48,642 nucleotides of DNA from contig URJM01000006.1 of the NCBI GenBank assembly GCA_900548225.1, positions 1 through 48,642 of the forward strand, given 5' to 3'. Below the pieces are notes generated by a model that did not search any database, was not told the DNA's origin, and saw only the letters and a program-made list of their open reading frames with translations. Below, piece after piece: positions 1 to 9,054 of the stretch (the stretch's first letter is position 1; the number at the start of each line of letters is the position of its first letter). The stretch is from an uncultured bacterium (GTDB taxonomy: Bacteria > Verrucomicrobiota > Lentisphaeria > Oligosphaerales > Oligosphaeraceae). The translations under genes were made by a program, and so were the position numbers.

Positions 1-321
1 CTCGCGCAGGTTCCGCCGGCGGAAGTCGCCGAAAGGGTGTGGGACGCCATCTTCCGGACGGAGGATATCCTGAGGCCGCGGTCGCCGTATCTCTGGCACA
101 CGGTGCTTGAGGCTGGATGGTCGCTGGGCAGAAGGGAGGATGTCCGGCGCATCATCAACGAATACTGGGGAGGGATGCTGAGGCGTGAAGGCGATACGTT
201 CCCGGAACTCTACGATCCGGCGGACCAAATGTATTCCTGCTACGGAGACTGCCTCATGAACAGCGACTGCCACGCATGGAGCTGCGGGGCGGGATACTTC
301 CTCCGGCAACTCGTAGACTAG
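1..321 (+). CDS. C-terminal fragment of a GH78-like alpha-L-rhamnosidase family protein (5' end outside window)
   Basis: The frame is open from base 1, so this is the last 106 codons of a gene that starts upstream. Visible residues include WHTVLEAGWSLGR and, near the end, NSDCHAWSCGAGYFLRQL. The N-S-x-C-H-A-W-S segment followed by an aromatic-rich end is typical of the (alpha/alpha)6-barrel C-terminal part of bacterial alpha-L-rhamnosidase-like glycosidases (GH78), which release terminal rhamnose from plant or microbial glycans. The catalytic acids lie outside the window and cannot be checked, so activity is inferred from family resemblance only. The related (alpha/alpha)6 families GH95 and GH63 are less likely alternatives. 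It stands upstream of other putative carbohydrate-active genes on the same strand. Confidence 0.6.
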   Translation, partial: LAQVPPAEVAERVWDAIFRTEDILRPRSPYLWHTVLEAGWSLGRREDVRRIINEYWGGMLRREGDTFPELYDPADQMYSCYGDCLMNSDCHAWSCGAGYFLRQLVD

Positions 322-405
322 CTCCCGAAACCGGACAGGACGCCTGCGAATATCATCGGGGTGAACCCCCGCCTTGCCTGCCAGACCGTTTCAGGGCAAA
401 AAAAA

Positions 406-493
406 TGGCGGAGAGGCAGGGATTCGAACCCTGGTTACCTTTCGGTAAACAGCATTTCCAGTGCTGCTCAATCGACCACTCTGACACCTCTCC
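406..493 (-). tRNA. tRNA-Ser (anticodon GGA), CCA encoded
   Basis: On the minus strand the 7-bp acceptor stem GGAGAGG/CCTCTCC encloses a D arm, an anticodon stem CAGCA/TGCTG with loop CTGGAAA (anticodon GGA), a long variable arm (TTTACC..GGTAA) and a T arm with GGTTCGAATCC. The long variable arm is the class II hallmark of tRNA-Ser. Discriminator G and a genomic CCA follow, then a run of eight T residues (plus-strand A at 398-405) that could serve in termination. It reads codons UCC/UCU. Confidence 0.97.
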
Positions 494-512
494 GCGTCAG
501 GAAACGGCGCAT

Positions 513-540
513 AAGATAAACGACATTCGAGTTTTTTCAA
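513..540 (-). promoter_or_regulatory. sigma70-type promoter of tRNA-Ser
   Basis: On the minus strand TTGAAA (535-540) and TATCTT (513-518) are separated by 16 bp, placing the start of transcription about 13 nt before the mature tRNA. The -10 box and the leader (496-519) are shared, with one mismatch, with the tRNA-Gly promoter at 22458-22481, which strongly supports a functional element. Confidence 0.7.
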
Positions 541-676
541 GGAAGAAAAGCCAGGTTGGGCGAAGGCTCCCCTGTTTTTTGCCCTGCGCCGCATTGTCCG
601 CAATTGTCAACTTCCCGTTGCCTCAGGGGCATTTACCGGGTGCGGGTCGCATTGCTTTGCGCTACATTACCCTGCT

Positions 677-2701
677 ATGCCAGACGATGTGCGCATATCT
701 GTAGAAGGCCTGGAGGTGGGGTTCCGCCACGGCAGGCGTATTCTGCCTGTTGTCGACGGCGTCTCCCTCGAGTTGCGCGGCGGCGAGATGCTTGCCCTAC
801 TTGGGGAGAGCGGGTCCGGCAAGAGCATGACAGCGCTTTCGCTATTGGGTCTTCTGCCCCGTCCAGCGGGCTGTCTCACTGGCGGCAGCGCATGGTATCA
901 TGGCGAGGACATCTACCACGTCTCCGAGGAATCCCTGAGGAAGCTTCGCGGCCGTAGGATTGCGATGATCTTCCAGGAGCCCATGACCGCGCTGAACCCC
1001 GTCCTGACAATAGGAGACCAGCTCCGCGAAGTCCTTTCCACACACTTTGGCATGGGGCGACGGGAGGCGGACGAGCGTGCGGCGCACCTTTTGCGCGAGG
1101 TGGAAATCCCCGAGGCGGAGAGCCGTCTGGCGTCATACCCGCATCAGCTTTCGGGCGGATTGCGCCAGCGTGTCATGATTGCGATGGCGCTGGCTGGAGA
1201 ACCGGAGATAATCGTCGCCGACGAGCCGACCACCGCCCTTGACGTAACCGTCCAGGCGCAAATCATCTCACTATTGACCTCCCTTCAGAAGCGCCACGGC
1301 ACATCCATCCTGCTCATCACCCACAACCTTGCGCTGGCGGCGCAGGGCGCCCAGAGATGCGCGGTCATGTATGCGGGGCAGCTTGTCGAAGTCGCCCCGA
1401 GCCAGGAATTCTTCCGGCAGCCCATGCATCCATATACGCGGCTGCTGCTGCAGGCATTGCCCCGGGCGGACGCGCGGGGGCGGGAGCTTGAGACGATTTC
1501 GGGGGCGGTTCCACGGGACTGGAGTGTGATGAAGGGGTGCAGATTTGCGCCGAGATGCCCCTTTGCGACGGAGAGATGCCTCCTGGAACCGCCCGGGATG
1601 CGGGAGATCTCCCCTGGCCACGAATGCAGGTGCCTTCGGGTCGCCGAGCTTGCGGCGGGATTCTCCCCGGCCAGGCTGGCTTCCACCGGCGAAACGGCCG
1701 ATGAAGCCCGCCAGGAGCCGCCGGTCGTCCTTCGGGCTGAGGACCTCCGGGTCTGGTTTCCCGTAAGGCAGGGGCTCTTCCGGCAACGCAGGAAATTCCT
1801 GAAGGCGGTGGACGGGGTCGACCTTGAGATTCGCGAGGGCGAGACCCTGGCGCTGGTAGGCGAGTCCGGTTGCGGCAAGAGCACTGTCGGAAAGGCGCTT
1901 GTAAGGCTGCTGAAGCCCACTTCGGGAAGGTTTTCACTCTCTGACGGACGCGACCTGGCGTCACTCCCGGAACGGCAGCTTGGCGAATTGCACCGTCAGG
2001 TGCAGATGATCTTCCAGGACCCATTCTCATCGCTGAACCCGCGGCTGATGGTCGGTGAATCCCTCGGCGAAGCCCTGGATCTGCGCCATCCCAAGGACGG
2101 CGTTGACGAGCGGCGGTCCAGGGTGGAGGCGCTGCTGGAGACCGTCGGCCTCTCGGCGGAAGACCGCCTGCGCTACCCGCACCAATTCTCCGGAGGGCAG
2201 CGGCAGCGCATCGGCCTGGCGCGGGCGCTGGCGGCGGAGCCACGGCTGGTCGTCTGCGACGAATGCACCAGCGCGCTGGATGTCTCAATCCAGGCGCAGA
2301 TGCTGAATCTCCTGAAGCAAATCCAGCGAAGGCTGCGTGTGGCATACCTCTTCATCACCCACGACCTGAGCGTAGTCGGCTACCTTTCCGACCGTATCGC
2401 CGTGATGTATCTCGGAAGGATTCTCGAGGAGGGAAGCGCCGAGGAAGTCCTTGCGTCTCCGCGCCATCCCTACACCCAGGCGTTGCTTGCCGCCGCGCCG
2501 AGGCTGGACGCATCGCCTGACGGCGGACTGCAGGCCTCAGAGCCAGGCGCCCCGCTGGAGGGGGAGGTCCCTTCGCCCCTTGCGCCGCCGACGGGGTGCC
2601 CATTCCACCCGAGATGCCCGCACGCCACCGCAAGATGCGCGGCGGAATTCCCCGAATGGAGAAATGCCTCTGCCAACCATAAATACAGGTGTCTCCTCTG
2701 A
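677..2701 (+). CDS. Fused dipeptide/oligopeptide ABC transporter ATP-binding protein (DppD-DppF fusion)
   Basis: This 674-residue protein carries two complete ABC ATPase domains in one chain. Domain 1 has Walker A GESGSGKS (about residues 38-45), signature LSGGLRQR and Walker B IIVADEPT. Domain 2 has Walker A GESGCGKS, signature FSGGQRQR and a Walker B variant VVCDECTS, in which the catalytic Glu is kept. Each domain ends in a Cys-containing oligopeptide/dipeptide C-terminal motif ([14 protein letters not shown] and [14 protein letters not shown]). Fusions of this kind (E. coli YejF, GsiA) energise import of peptides, glutathione or related solutes at the inner membrane. No permease or substrate-binding gene lies beside it, so it must pair with subunits encoded elsewhere. 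A terminator follows it. Confidence 0.9.
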   Translation: MPDDVRISVEGLEVGFRHGRRILPVVDGVSLELRGGEMLALLGESGSGKSMTALSLLGLLPRPAGCLTGGSAWYHGEDIYHVSEESLRKLRGRRIAMIFQEPMTALNPVLTIGDQLREVLSTHFGMGRREADERAAHLLREVEIPEAESRLASYPHQLSGGLRQRVMIAMALAGEPEIIVADEPTTALDVTVQAQIISLLTSLQKRHGTSILLITHNLALAAQGAQRCAVMYAGQLVEVAPSQEFFRQPMHPYTRLLLQALPRADARGRELETISGAVPRDWSVMKGCRFAPRCPFATERCLLEPPGMREISPGHECRCLRVAELAAGFSPARLASTGETADEARQEPPVVLRAEDLRVWFPVRQGLFRQRRKFLKAVDGVDLEIREGETLALVGESGCGKSTVGKALVRLLKPTSGRFSLSDGRDLASLPERQLGELHRQVQMIFQDPFSSLNPRLMVGESLGEALDLRHPKDGVDERRSRVEALLETVGLSAEDRLRYPHQFSGGQRQRIGLARALAAEPRLVVCDECTSALDVSIQAQMLNLLKQIQRRLRVAYLFITHDLSVVGYLSDRIAVMYLGRILEEGSAEEVLASPRHPYTQALLAAAPRLDASPDGGLQASEPGAPLEGEVPSPLAPPTGCPFHPRCPHATARCAAEFPEWRNASANHKYRCLL

Positions 2702-2713
2702 CCACGTTTTCCA

Positions 2714-2735
2714 GCCGGCAATTCCGGCATTTTTT
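2714..2735 (+). terminator. Rho-independent terminator after the ABC ATPase gene
   Basis: GCCGG-CAATT-CCGGC forms a 5-bp stem followed by A and six T residues, 13 nt after the stop codon of the ATPase gene. It separates this gene from the serine hydrolase gene downstream. Confidence 0.6.
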
Positions 2736-2755
2736 CACCACGTCCTATTCACAAA

Positions 2756-4219
2756 ATGACCAGTTCACTTCCCCTGCCCTATTCGACCCCGGAGAGCGAA
2801 GGCGTCTCCTCAGCCGCGTTAAGCGTCCTCATCGATTCCCTTGACAAGCTCAAATACATGCATGGCGTGACCGTCTTCCGCCATGGGAAGCTCATTCTCC
2901 AGGCGAGCTGGAAGCCCTATTCCCCGGGGGTTCCGCACCATCTGTTCAGCCTGTCGAAGAGCTTTGTCTCCTGCGCGGCGGGATTTGCGATCAGCGAAGG
3001 GCTGCTTGGCTTCGAGACCACCCTTGGGGAGTTGTTTCCGGAGGAGACGGGTGCGCCGGGCGTCCCGGCATCGGTCGGCGCCACCACCATCAGGAATCTT
3101 CTGACCATGCGCGGCGTCCACGGCGCCTGTGCGATGATGGGCAGCATCTTCAAGGGTGACCACAAGGCCCTTTTGGAGGGCTACATGCGCTTCCCTGCCG
3201 AATTCAGGCCAGGTGAGGCCTTCACCTACGACAGCGGCAACACCTACATGCTGTCCGCGGCGCTTCAGAAGGTCACCGGAATGGACCTTGTGGCCTACCT
3301 GCAGCCCAGGCTCTTCGACCCACTTGGCATCAAGACCCCCTTCTGGCAGCAGGACTACAACGGAGTCAGGCTTGGCGGTTGGGGGCTCTTCCTTTCGCTG
3401 GAGGACATCTCACGCTTCACGAAGCTCATTTCCGAGGGGGGCGTCTGGGAAGGCAGACAGCTTCTTCCGAGGGAATACATCGAGGCCGCGACCTCCTTCC
3501 AGTCCGAGAATGCGCACAACAAGACGCGGGACTGGTCGAATGGCTACGGCTATCAGTTCTGGATGTGCAGCCACGATGGCGCCTTCCGGGGCGACGGCGC
3601 GTGCGGGCAGTTCGCCATTGTCATCCCAGACTACGACATTGCAATCGCCACCGAGGCTGGGCTGCCCGAGATGGGCAACATCATGGCTGACATCTGGGAC
3701 AAATTCCTGCCGTTGGTTGACAAGGAGGGGAAGGCGCTCGTTCCCGACCGTGCCGCGCAGCATGCGCTTGCGGCGAGGCTCTCCGACCTGGAGCTGCCCC
3801 GTCCCATGGGCGCCTTTGCCAGCGACCAGGAGGGAGGCGTCTTCAAGCTCGCCCCGAACAGGGAGGGATTTGAGAAGCTTGGCCTTGAGTTCCAGGCATC
3901 GGGAGGCAAGCTCACCCTGGTCAAGGGAGGCGAGTGCTTTGACCTGCCCTTTGCGTACAACGGCTGGGCATTCGGCCATGCCGGCAAACTCTACGGCAGG
4001 GACCGGGCAACCCTGGGCGGCGACACCGCGATTTCTGCTGCCTGGGAGTCGCCGAATGTCCTCCTCCTCAACATGGCATTCATCAATGAACCCACCTTCA
4101 GCAGACTCCGCATCGAGTTCCAGGGGAGAACGACCATCAGAGTCCAACGCGAGTTCCATCTCTGGTTCCTCTACGGAGGCGATGACATGAAGGCAGACAT
4201 CCTCGGGCACAGGGAATAG
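2756..4219 (+). CDS. Serine beta-lactamase-like hydrolase (class C/esterase family)
   Basis: The 487-residue product has the beta-lactamase-related serine hydrolase fold signature. SLSK at residues 65-68 gives the nucleophile Ser and the Lys of the S-x-x-K motif. FTYDSGNTYML supplies the Tyr of the second motif, and GDGACGQFAIVIPDYDIAI resembles the strand carrying the third motif. About 110 extra C-terminal residues form a separate small domain. No signal peptide is visible, so it may act in the cytoplasm. Members of this family include esterases, D-aminopeptidases and class C-like enzymes, and the substrate cannot be told from sequence. Proximity to glycoside hydrolase genes suggests, but does not show, an esterase working on decorated glycans. 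There is a 43-nt gap to the next gene, so it may be co-transcribed with it. Confidence 0.8.
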   Translation: MTSSLPLPYSTPESEGVSSAALSVLIDSLDKLKYMHGVTVFRHGKLILQASWKPYSPGVPHHLFSLSKSFVSCAAGFAISEGLLGFETTLGELFPEETGAPGVPASVGATTIRNLLTMRGVHGACAMMGSIFKGDHKALLEGYMRFPAEFRPGEAFTYDSGNTYMLSAALQKVTGMDLVAYLQPRLFDPLGIKTPFWQQDYNGVRLGGWGLFLSLEDISRFTKLISEGGVWEGRQLLPREYIEAATSFQSENAHNKTRDWSNGYGYQFWMCSHDGAFRGDGACGQFAIVIPDYDIAIATEAGLPEMGNIMADIWDKFLPLVDKEGKALVPDRAAQHALAARLSDLELPRPMGAFASDQEGGVFKLAPNREGFEKLGLEFQASGGKLTLVKGGECFDLPFAYNGWAFGHAGKLYGRDRATLGGDTAISAAWESPNVLLLNMAFINEPTFSRLRIEFQGRTTIRVQREFHLWFLYGGDDMKADILGHRE

Positions 4220-4262
4220 CGGCCGCCCGCCGCCACACCACCACCCAAGACAAACCACCGCC

Positions 4263-6593
4263 ATGAAACATATCCTCCTAGCACTACTCGTCGCAATGAC
4301 GCCTCTGCATGCCGCCCTGCTCTGGAAGAGCGGCGCACCGACTCCACCGATCGTAGTCTCCAAGGATGCGCCGCTGCCTGCGAGGCAGGCCGCCGAGGAA
4401 CTGGCATACTGGCTGGGACGCGCCACGGAGACAAACTGGCGCGTCGTCGAAGTCCACCAGGACGACGGAACCCCCGCAATCTACATCGGGGAAGCCGCAA
4501 CCAGGGGAGTGCCAGGCGCGCCGAAGACAGACGCCCTGCCCCACGACGGATACTGGATGAAGGCGGAGGGAGGCACCCTGCGCATAGCGGGCCGTGACTA
4601 CGCAGGGGGAATCGTCAAAAACTGGCTCCATCCCATGCAGACCGTCGACACCTGGAATCCCCAGATGAAGCTCTCCTCCTTTGGCGACATGGGCACCTGG
4701 GAGGGCGTCCACCAGTTCCTGGAGAGCCTGGGATTCCGCTGGTACATGCCAGGCGAGCTTGGCACCATCGTCCCCGAACTCACGGAAATTCGCGTCAACG
4801 ACATTGAGAAGGAGGTCTCACCCGCCTTCGAATACAGGTATGCGTGGCTTTGCAACTTCGAGTACTCGCCTTTGGACGCGCTCTGGTATCGCAGAATCGG
4901 CTACGGCGCCCCCGAACCCGTCAACATCGGCCATTCATACTACTTCTTCACCACTGAATACGGGGAGACCCACCCGGAGTACTTTGCGCTTGTGGATGGA
5001 CAGCGGGACTTGGATGACCTCTGTGCATCAGGGGGCGGGATGCTCTGTCTCTCCAACGAGGATGTGATTGACGCTTGGATCAAGATAATCAGGGAGTTCT
5101 TCGAGGAATATCCCGACACGGACTTGTTCCCCGTCTGCCCCAACGACAACCTTGCGCGCATCTGCGGATGCGAGGCGTGCCAGAGCCAGCTTTCTCCCCA
5201 GCTGGACTACGACGGCCTGTTTTCCAACTACATCTGGGGGTTCAACGTCAAGCTGGCCAAGCGTCTTGCGAAGGAGCTTCCCGGCAAGCGCATTGCCTGT
5301 TTTGCCTATTCCAGGTACCGCGCGATCCCCGACTGCATCGACAAGCTCCCTGAGAATCTCGCGGTCATGATCTGCTACAAGCGCCAGGATTTCCGCAATC
5401 CCTACAAGAAGCAGCACATCCGGGAGCTGATTGCGGAGTGGGGGCGCCTTGCAACCGGCGGCATCTACCTGTGGACCTACCCACATCTCAACTACTGGGA
5501 GCCATGGCGCGGCTATCCGAGATTCTATCCGCATCTGCTGGCGGAGGATGTGCGGGCAAACAGCAGACTGCCTGTACTGGGGGAGTTCCTGGAATCGGAG
5601 TCCTACCAGCACAACGAACCCGACAAGATCATCTACGACTTCCACTTCCCCGCGCTCAACCACCTGACCGCATACCTGGCGTCAAAACTCCTCTGGAACC
5701 CGGAACTTGACGTGGATGCGCTCCTTGATGAATACTACAGGCTCTTCTATGGGGACGCGGCGCCGCTGATGAAGAAATACTGGGAACTCGTCGAGAAGAT
5801 TACGATGAAGGGCAATATCACCCACCCACTGGACCACTACACCATTGACGAGGCGAAGGCGGTGATGGAGGTCCTCGACAACGCATTCGCCGCCACCGAG
5901 GAGGGCTCCCGCGAGTGGCAGCGGATCAAGCTGATGCTCGGCGAAATCCGCCTGAGGGAACGGGCAAAGCTCGACCCCAAGGAACAGGCTCCCTTCAGAA
6001 TCGCGGTCTCGGAGGAGCTGATTCCCGTCGACGGCACCCAGTGGAAGGACGCTGTGCGCTACGAGATGGGCACCAAGATGGGGGAGAATCCCGCCGTCAA
6101 GACCGAAGTCCTCGCCATCGCCGACAGGGAGGGCGTCGCCTTCTCATTCACCTGCCACGAACCCGTCAAGCGCGAACTCACAGTCGATGCAAGGAGGCAC
6201 GACGACCCCAGGCTCTACCTGGACGACTCGGTGGAGGCATTCTTCTGCCGCCCGGACCAGAGCAACGCAATCCACTTCATAATCAACGCGGATGGATCCT
6301 GCGCGGACTACACCTGGCCAAACTCCGAAGACAGCGACGACATCTCCTGGAATTCCTCCGGGCTGAAGACATTCAACGCGCGGGGCGACGGATTCTGGTC
6401 GGTGCAGTTCAAGATTCCCTGGAAAGACTTCGGCCTGGAAGGCCCCGACGGGGCGGACCTGGTCGGCATCCTCTACCGTAACCGCCCATTCGGGGGCAAG
6501 GACGAGTTCTCCGCCCTGGTGCCGACCTACTCCTACGCCCACAGGGTCCCGTCCCTTTTCCCGAAGGTCCTCTTCGTCACACCTGAAAAGTAG
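4263..6593 (+). CDS. Secreted DUF4838 protein with GH67-N-like and CBM9-like domains (copy 1)
   Basis: This 776-residue protein begins with a short signal peptide (MKHILLALLVAMTPLHA). A GH67 N-terminal-like domain follows at about residues 25-110 (AAEELAYWLGRATE, AIYIGEAA). The central DUF4838 region, about 180-520, is probably a TIM barrel and includes FPVCPNDN, ICGCEACQ and LWTYPHLNYWEPWRG. The C-terminal 190 residues look like a carbohydrate-binding family 9-type beta domain (DDSVEAFFCRPD, WSVQFKIPW). Such proteins are numerous in Lentisphaerota and Bacteroidota and are thought to be glycosidases, but I know of no assigned reaction. The next gene is a full-length paralog. No clear Shine-Dalgarno precedes the ATG; the start is chosen because it gives the signal peptide. 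Confidence 0.8.
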   Translation: MKHILLALLVAMTPLHAALLWKSGAPTPPIVVSKDAPLPARQAAEELAYWLGRATETNWRVVEVHQDDGTPAIYIGEAATRGVPGAPKTDALPHDGYWMKAEGGTLRIAGRDYAGGIVKNWLHPMQTVDTWNPQMKLSSFGDMGTWEGVHQFLESLGFRWYMPGELGTIVPELTEIRVNDIEKEVSPAFEYRYAWLCNFEYSPLDALWYRRIGYGAPEPVNIGHSYYFFTTEYGETHPEYFALVDGQRDLDDLCASGGGMLCLSNEDVIDAWIKIIREFFEEYPDTDLFPVCPNDNLARICGCEACQSQLSPQLDYDGLFSNYIWGFNVKLAKRLAKELPGKRIACFAYSRYRAIPDCIDKLPENLAVMICYKRQDFRNPYKKQHIRELIAEWGRLATGGIYLWTYPHLNYWEPWRGYPRFYPHLLAEDVRANSRLPVLGEFLESESYQHNEPDKIIYDFHFPALNHLTAYLASKLLWNPELDVDALLDEYYRLFYGDAAPLMKKYWELVEKITMKGNITHPLDHYTIDEAKAVMEVLDNAFAATEEGSREWQRIKLMLGEIRLRERAKLDPKEQAPFRIAVSEELIPVDGTQWKDAVRYEMGTKMGENPAVKTEVLAIADREGVAFSFTCHEPVKRELTVDARRHDDPRLYLDDSVEAFFCRPDQSNAIHFIINADGSCADYTWPNSEDSDDISWNSSGLKTFNARGDGFWSVQFKIPWKDFGLEGPDGADLVGILYRNRPFGGKDEFSALVPTYSYAHRVPSLFPKVLFVTPEK

Positions 6594-6614
6594 CCATCCC
6601 CGTTTGGAGACGAC

Positions 6615-8951
6615 ATGAGACGAGTCCTGGTTGCACTTGCAGTTTCCATGGCGCTCCCCATGCACGCCTCCATCCTTTGGCAGGGTGGAGATGCCGCGCC
6701 GCCCATAGTGGTCTCTGCCGACGCGCCCGTCCCGGTGAAACATGCTGCCGACGAGCTGGCATACTGGCTCGGCGAGGCCACAGGCGAGGCCTGGCGAGTC
6801 ACCACGGAAGCCCCGGAGGCAGGGCAGCCCGCAATCTACCTTGGCGAGGCCGCCACGGAGGGGGTTGCATCCGCCCCGATGATGGAGGAGCTTCCGCCGG
6901 ACGGATACTGGTTCAAGGCCGACGGGCGGACAATCCGAATCGCAGGCCGCGACTATCCGGGAGGGCCGCTCGGCAACTGGCAGCATCCGCTGCGCAACCA
7001 GGAGACATGGAATCCCGGCCTGCAGCTTTCAGCCTTTGGCGAGATGGGCACCTGGGGCGGCGTCCACCACCTCCTCGAATCCCTTGGCTTCCGCTGGTAT
7101 ATGCCCGGCGAGCTGGGGACGGTCGTCCCCGCCCTCCAGGAGTTGACGGTCGAGGAGTGTGAATTCCAGGACGCCCCCGCATTCGAGTACCGCTACGCCT
7201 GGCTCTGCGACTTCAATGACTCGCCACAGGACGCGCTCTGGTACCGCAGAATCGGCTACGGCGGCGCCGCCCCTGTCAACATCAACCACTCCTTCTGGAT
7301 GATGCTTGAATACAAGGACTCCCATCCCGGGATATTCGCGTTGGTGGGAGGCGAGCGTGACACGACGAACCTCTGCGCATCCAACGGCTACGGGATGGAG
7401 TGCCTCTCCAACGAGATGCTTGTGGACCTCTGGGTCGGGATGGCACGCAGGTACTTCAAGTCGTTCCCCTCGATGGAGATATTCCCCGTCTGCCCCAACG
7501 ACGGCCTTGAGAGGATTTGCGAGTGCGGCGCATGCCAGGCGCAGCTTTCACCCCACCTTGGGGAGGACGGGGTCTTCTCGAACTACGTCTGGAGATTTGT
7601 GGCGAAGGTGGCCGAGCGTGTCGGGGAGGAGTTTCCCGGCAAGCGCGTAGGATGCTTTGCCTACGAGAGATACCGCGCCGTGCCCGACTGCCTGGACAGG
7701 CTTCCGCCGAACCTGGCCGTCCTCATCTGCTACCAGCGCCAGGAACTCATCGATCCTGAAAGTAGGGCGTCAATCAAGGCGACCGTGGAGAAATGGAGCG
7801 GGATAGTCAAGGACGGCATCTACCTTTGGACATATCCCCACCTGAACTACTGGCAACCATGGCGCGGGCATCCCAGGTTCTACCCGCATCTTGTCGCCGA
7901 GGACATCCGCCAGAACAGCCGCCTCAAGGTCAAGGGCGAATTCCTCGAATCCGAATCCTTCAACCACAACGAGCCTGAGCGCACAATCTATGACTTCCAC
8001 TGGCCAGGGCTGAACCACCTGACCGCATATCTCGCGGCAAAGCTCCTGTGGCACCCCGAACTGGACGTGGATGCGCTCCTCGAAGAATACTACGCCGGCT
8101 TCTACGGACCAGCCGCCGCCGAAATGAAGGAGTTCTGGGAAAGGGTCGAAGAGATTACGATGAAGGGAGTCTTCCGGCATCCATTCGACATGTACACCGT
8201 GGAGGAGGCACGGCACCTGGCCCAGAACCTCAGGGACGCCGAGGAAAAGTGCCCGGAGGAGAGCCCGTATCGGAGACGCATCCGGCTGATTCGGGAGGAG
8301 TTCAAGCCTGGACTCAGGGGGCTGCTGCTGGCGCGCGGCAGCCAGAAACCCGTCGAAGCCCCATACTCCAAAATGCCTCTCCTGCTTAACGGAACCCCGT
8401 GGGATGGCGCAAAACAATACGAAATGGCCACAAAACAGGATGACACCCCCCCAGTCAAGACAGAACTCTTCGCAGCTTCCGACGAAGAGGGACTCGTCTT
8501 CACCTTCATCTGCCACGAACCCGATAAGAAAAGACTCGACGCAAAGGCAATGACCTTTGACGACAAGGACATCTGCAAGGACGATGTTGTCGAACTTTTC
8601 TTCTGCCATCCAGACTTGTCGGGCGGAACCCACTACATTGTCAATTCTAACGGCGCGGTCGCCGACTACGCATGGAACAACCAGGATGCCGCCGAAAACA
8701 TCGCCTGGGACGCAAAAAACGTGACAACATTCGCAGAACCCGGGGACGGAAGGTGGATTGCGCAAATCAAAATCCCCTGGGAAAACTTCGACGCCACGGG
8801 GCCTGGAGACTTCGACATAATCGGAAACCTCTACAGGACCCGTCCAATCAACGGGCGGGAGGAACACGCCGCGGCCGTGGCGACCTGCTCCTACGCCCGC
8901 CTGGCTCCGTCGGCATTCCCGCTGATTCTCGTCCCCGATTTTTTCAAATAA
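6615..8951 (+). CDS. Secreted DUF4838 protein with GH67-N-like and CBM9-like domains (copy 2)
   Basis: The 778-residue paralog of the preceding gene starts 21 nt after its stop. It has the same order: signal peptide (MRRVLVALAVSMALPMHA), GH67-N-like domain (HAADELAYWLGEATGEAW), DUF4838 core (FPVCPNDG, ICECGACQ, LWTYPHLNYWQPWRG) and CBM9-like tail (VVELFFCHPD, WIAQIKIPW). Long stretches match residue for residue (for example FRWYMPGELGT), so the pair arose by tandem duplication. Divergence is greatest in the N-terminal 100 residues and around residues 540-620, which suggests different substrate preference. GGAGACGAC just upstream of the ATG may act as a weak ribosome site. Function within glycan breakdown is inferred from domain content only. 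Confidence 0.8.
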   Translation: MRRVLVALAVSMALPMHASILWQGGDAAPPIVVSADAPVPVKHAADELAYWLGEATGEAWRVTTEAPEAGQPAIYLGEAATEGVASAPMMEELPPDGYWFKADGRTIRIAGRDYPGGPLGNWQHPLRNQETWNPGLQLSAFGEMGTWGGVHHLLESLGFRWYMPGELGTVVPALQELTVEECEFQDAPAFEYRYAWLCDFNDSPQDALWYRRIGYGGAAPVNINHSFWMMLEYKDSHPGIFALVGGERDTTNLCASNGYGMECLSNEMLVDLWVGMARRYFKSFPSMEIFPVCPNDGLERICECGACQAQLSPHLGEDGVFSNYVWRFVAKVAERVGEEFPGKRVGCFAYERYRAVPDCLDRLPPNLAVLICYQRQELIDPESRASIKATVEKWSGIVKDGIYLWTYPHLNYWQPWRGHPRFYPHLVAEDIRQNSRLKVKGEFLESESFNHNEPERTIYDFHWPGLNHLTAYLAAKLLWHPELDVDALLEEYYAGFYGPAAAEMKEFWERVEEITMKGVFRHPFDMYTVEEARHLAQNLRDAEEKCPEESPYRRRIRLIREEFKPGLRGLLLARGSQKPVEAPYSKMPLLLNGTPWDGAKQYEMATKQDDTPPVKTELFAASDEEGLVFTFICHEPDKKRLDAKAMTFDDKDICKDDVVELFFCHPDLSGGTHYIVNSNGAVADYAWNNQDAAENIAWDAKNVTTFAEPGDGRWIAQIKIPWENFDATGPGDFDIIGNLYRTRPINGREEHAAAVATCSYARLAPSAFPLILVPDFFK

Positions 8952-8970
8952 GTCATAAGTTGTTTATATT
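8943..8970 (+). promoter_or_regulatory. Candidate promoter of the NSS transporter gene
   Basis: TTCAAA (8943-8948) and TATATT (8965-8970) are 16 bp apart, overlapping the stop codon of the DUF4838 gene. This would give a leader of about 78 nt for the symporter gene. The geometry matches other promoters in the window (16-bp spacer). Confidence 0.4.
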
Positions 8971-9054
8971 CAACTAGTTACCCCACACAAACAAACACAA
9001 GAACAGGAGCGGCGCGGCTTTTTCCGCCCGTCTTCACCAACAAAAGGACAAACG

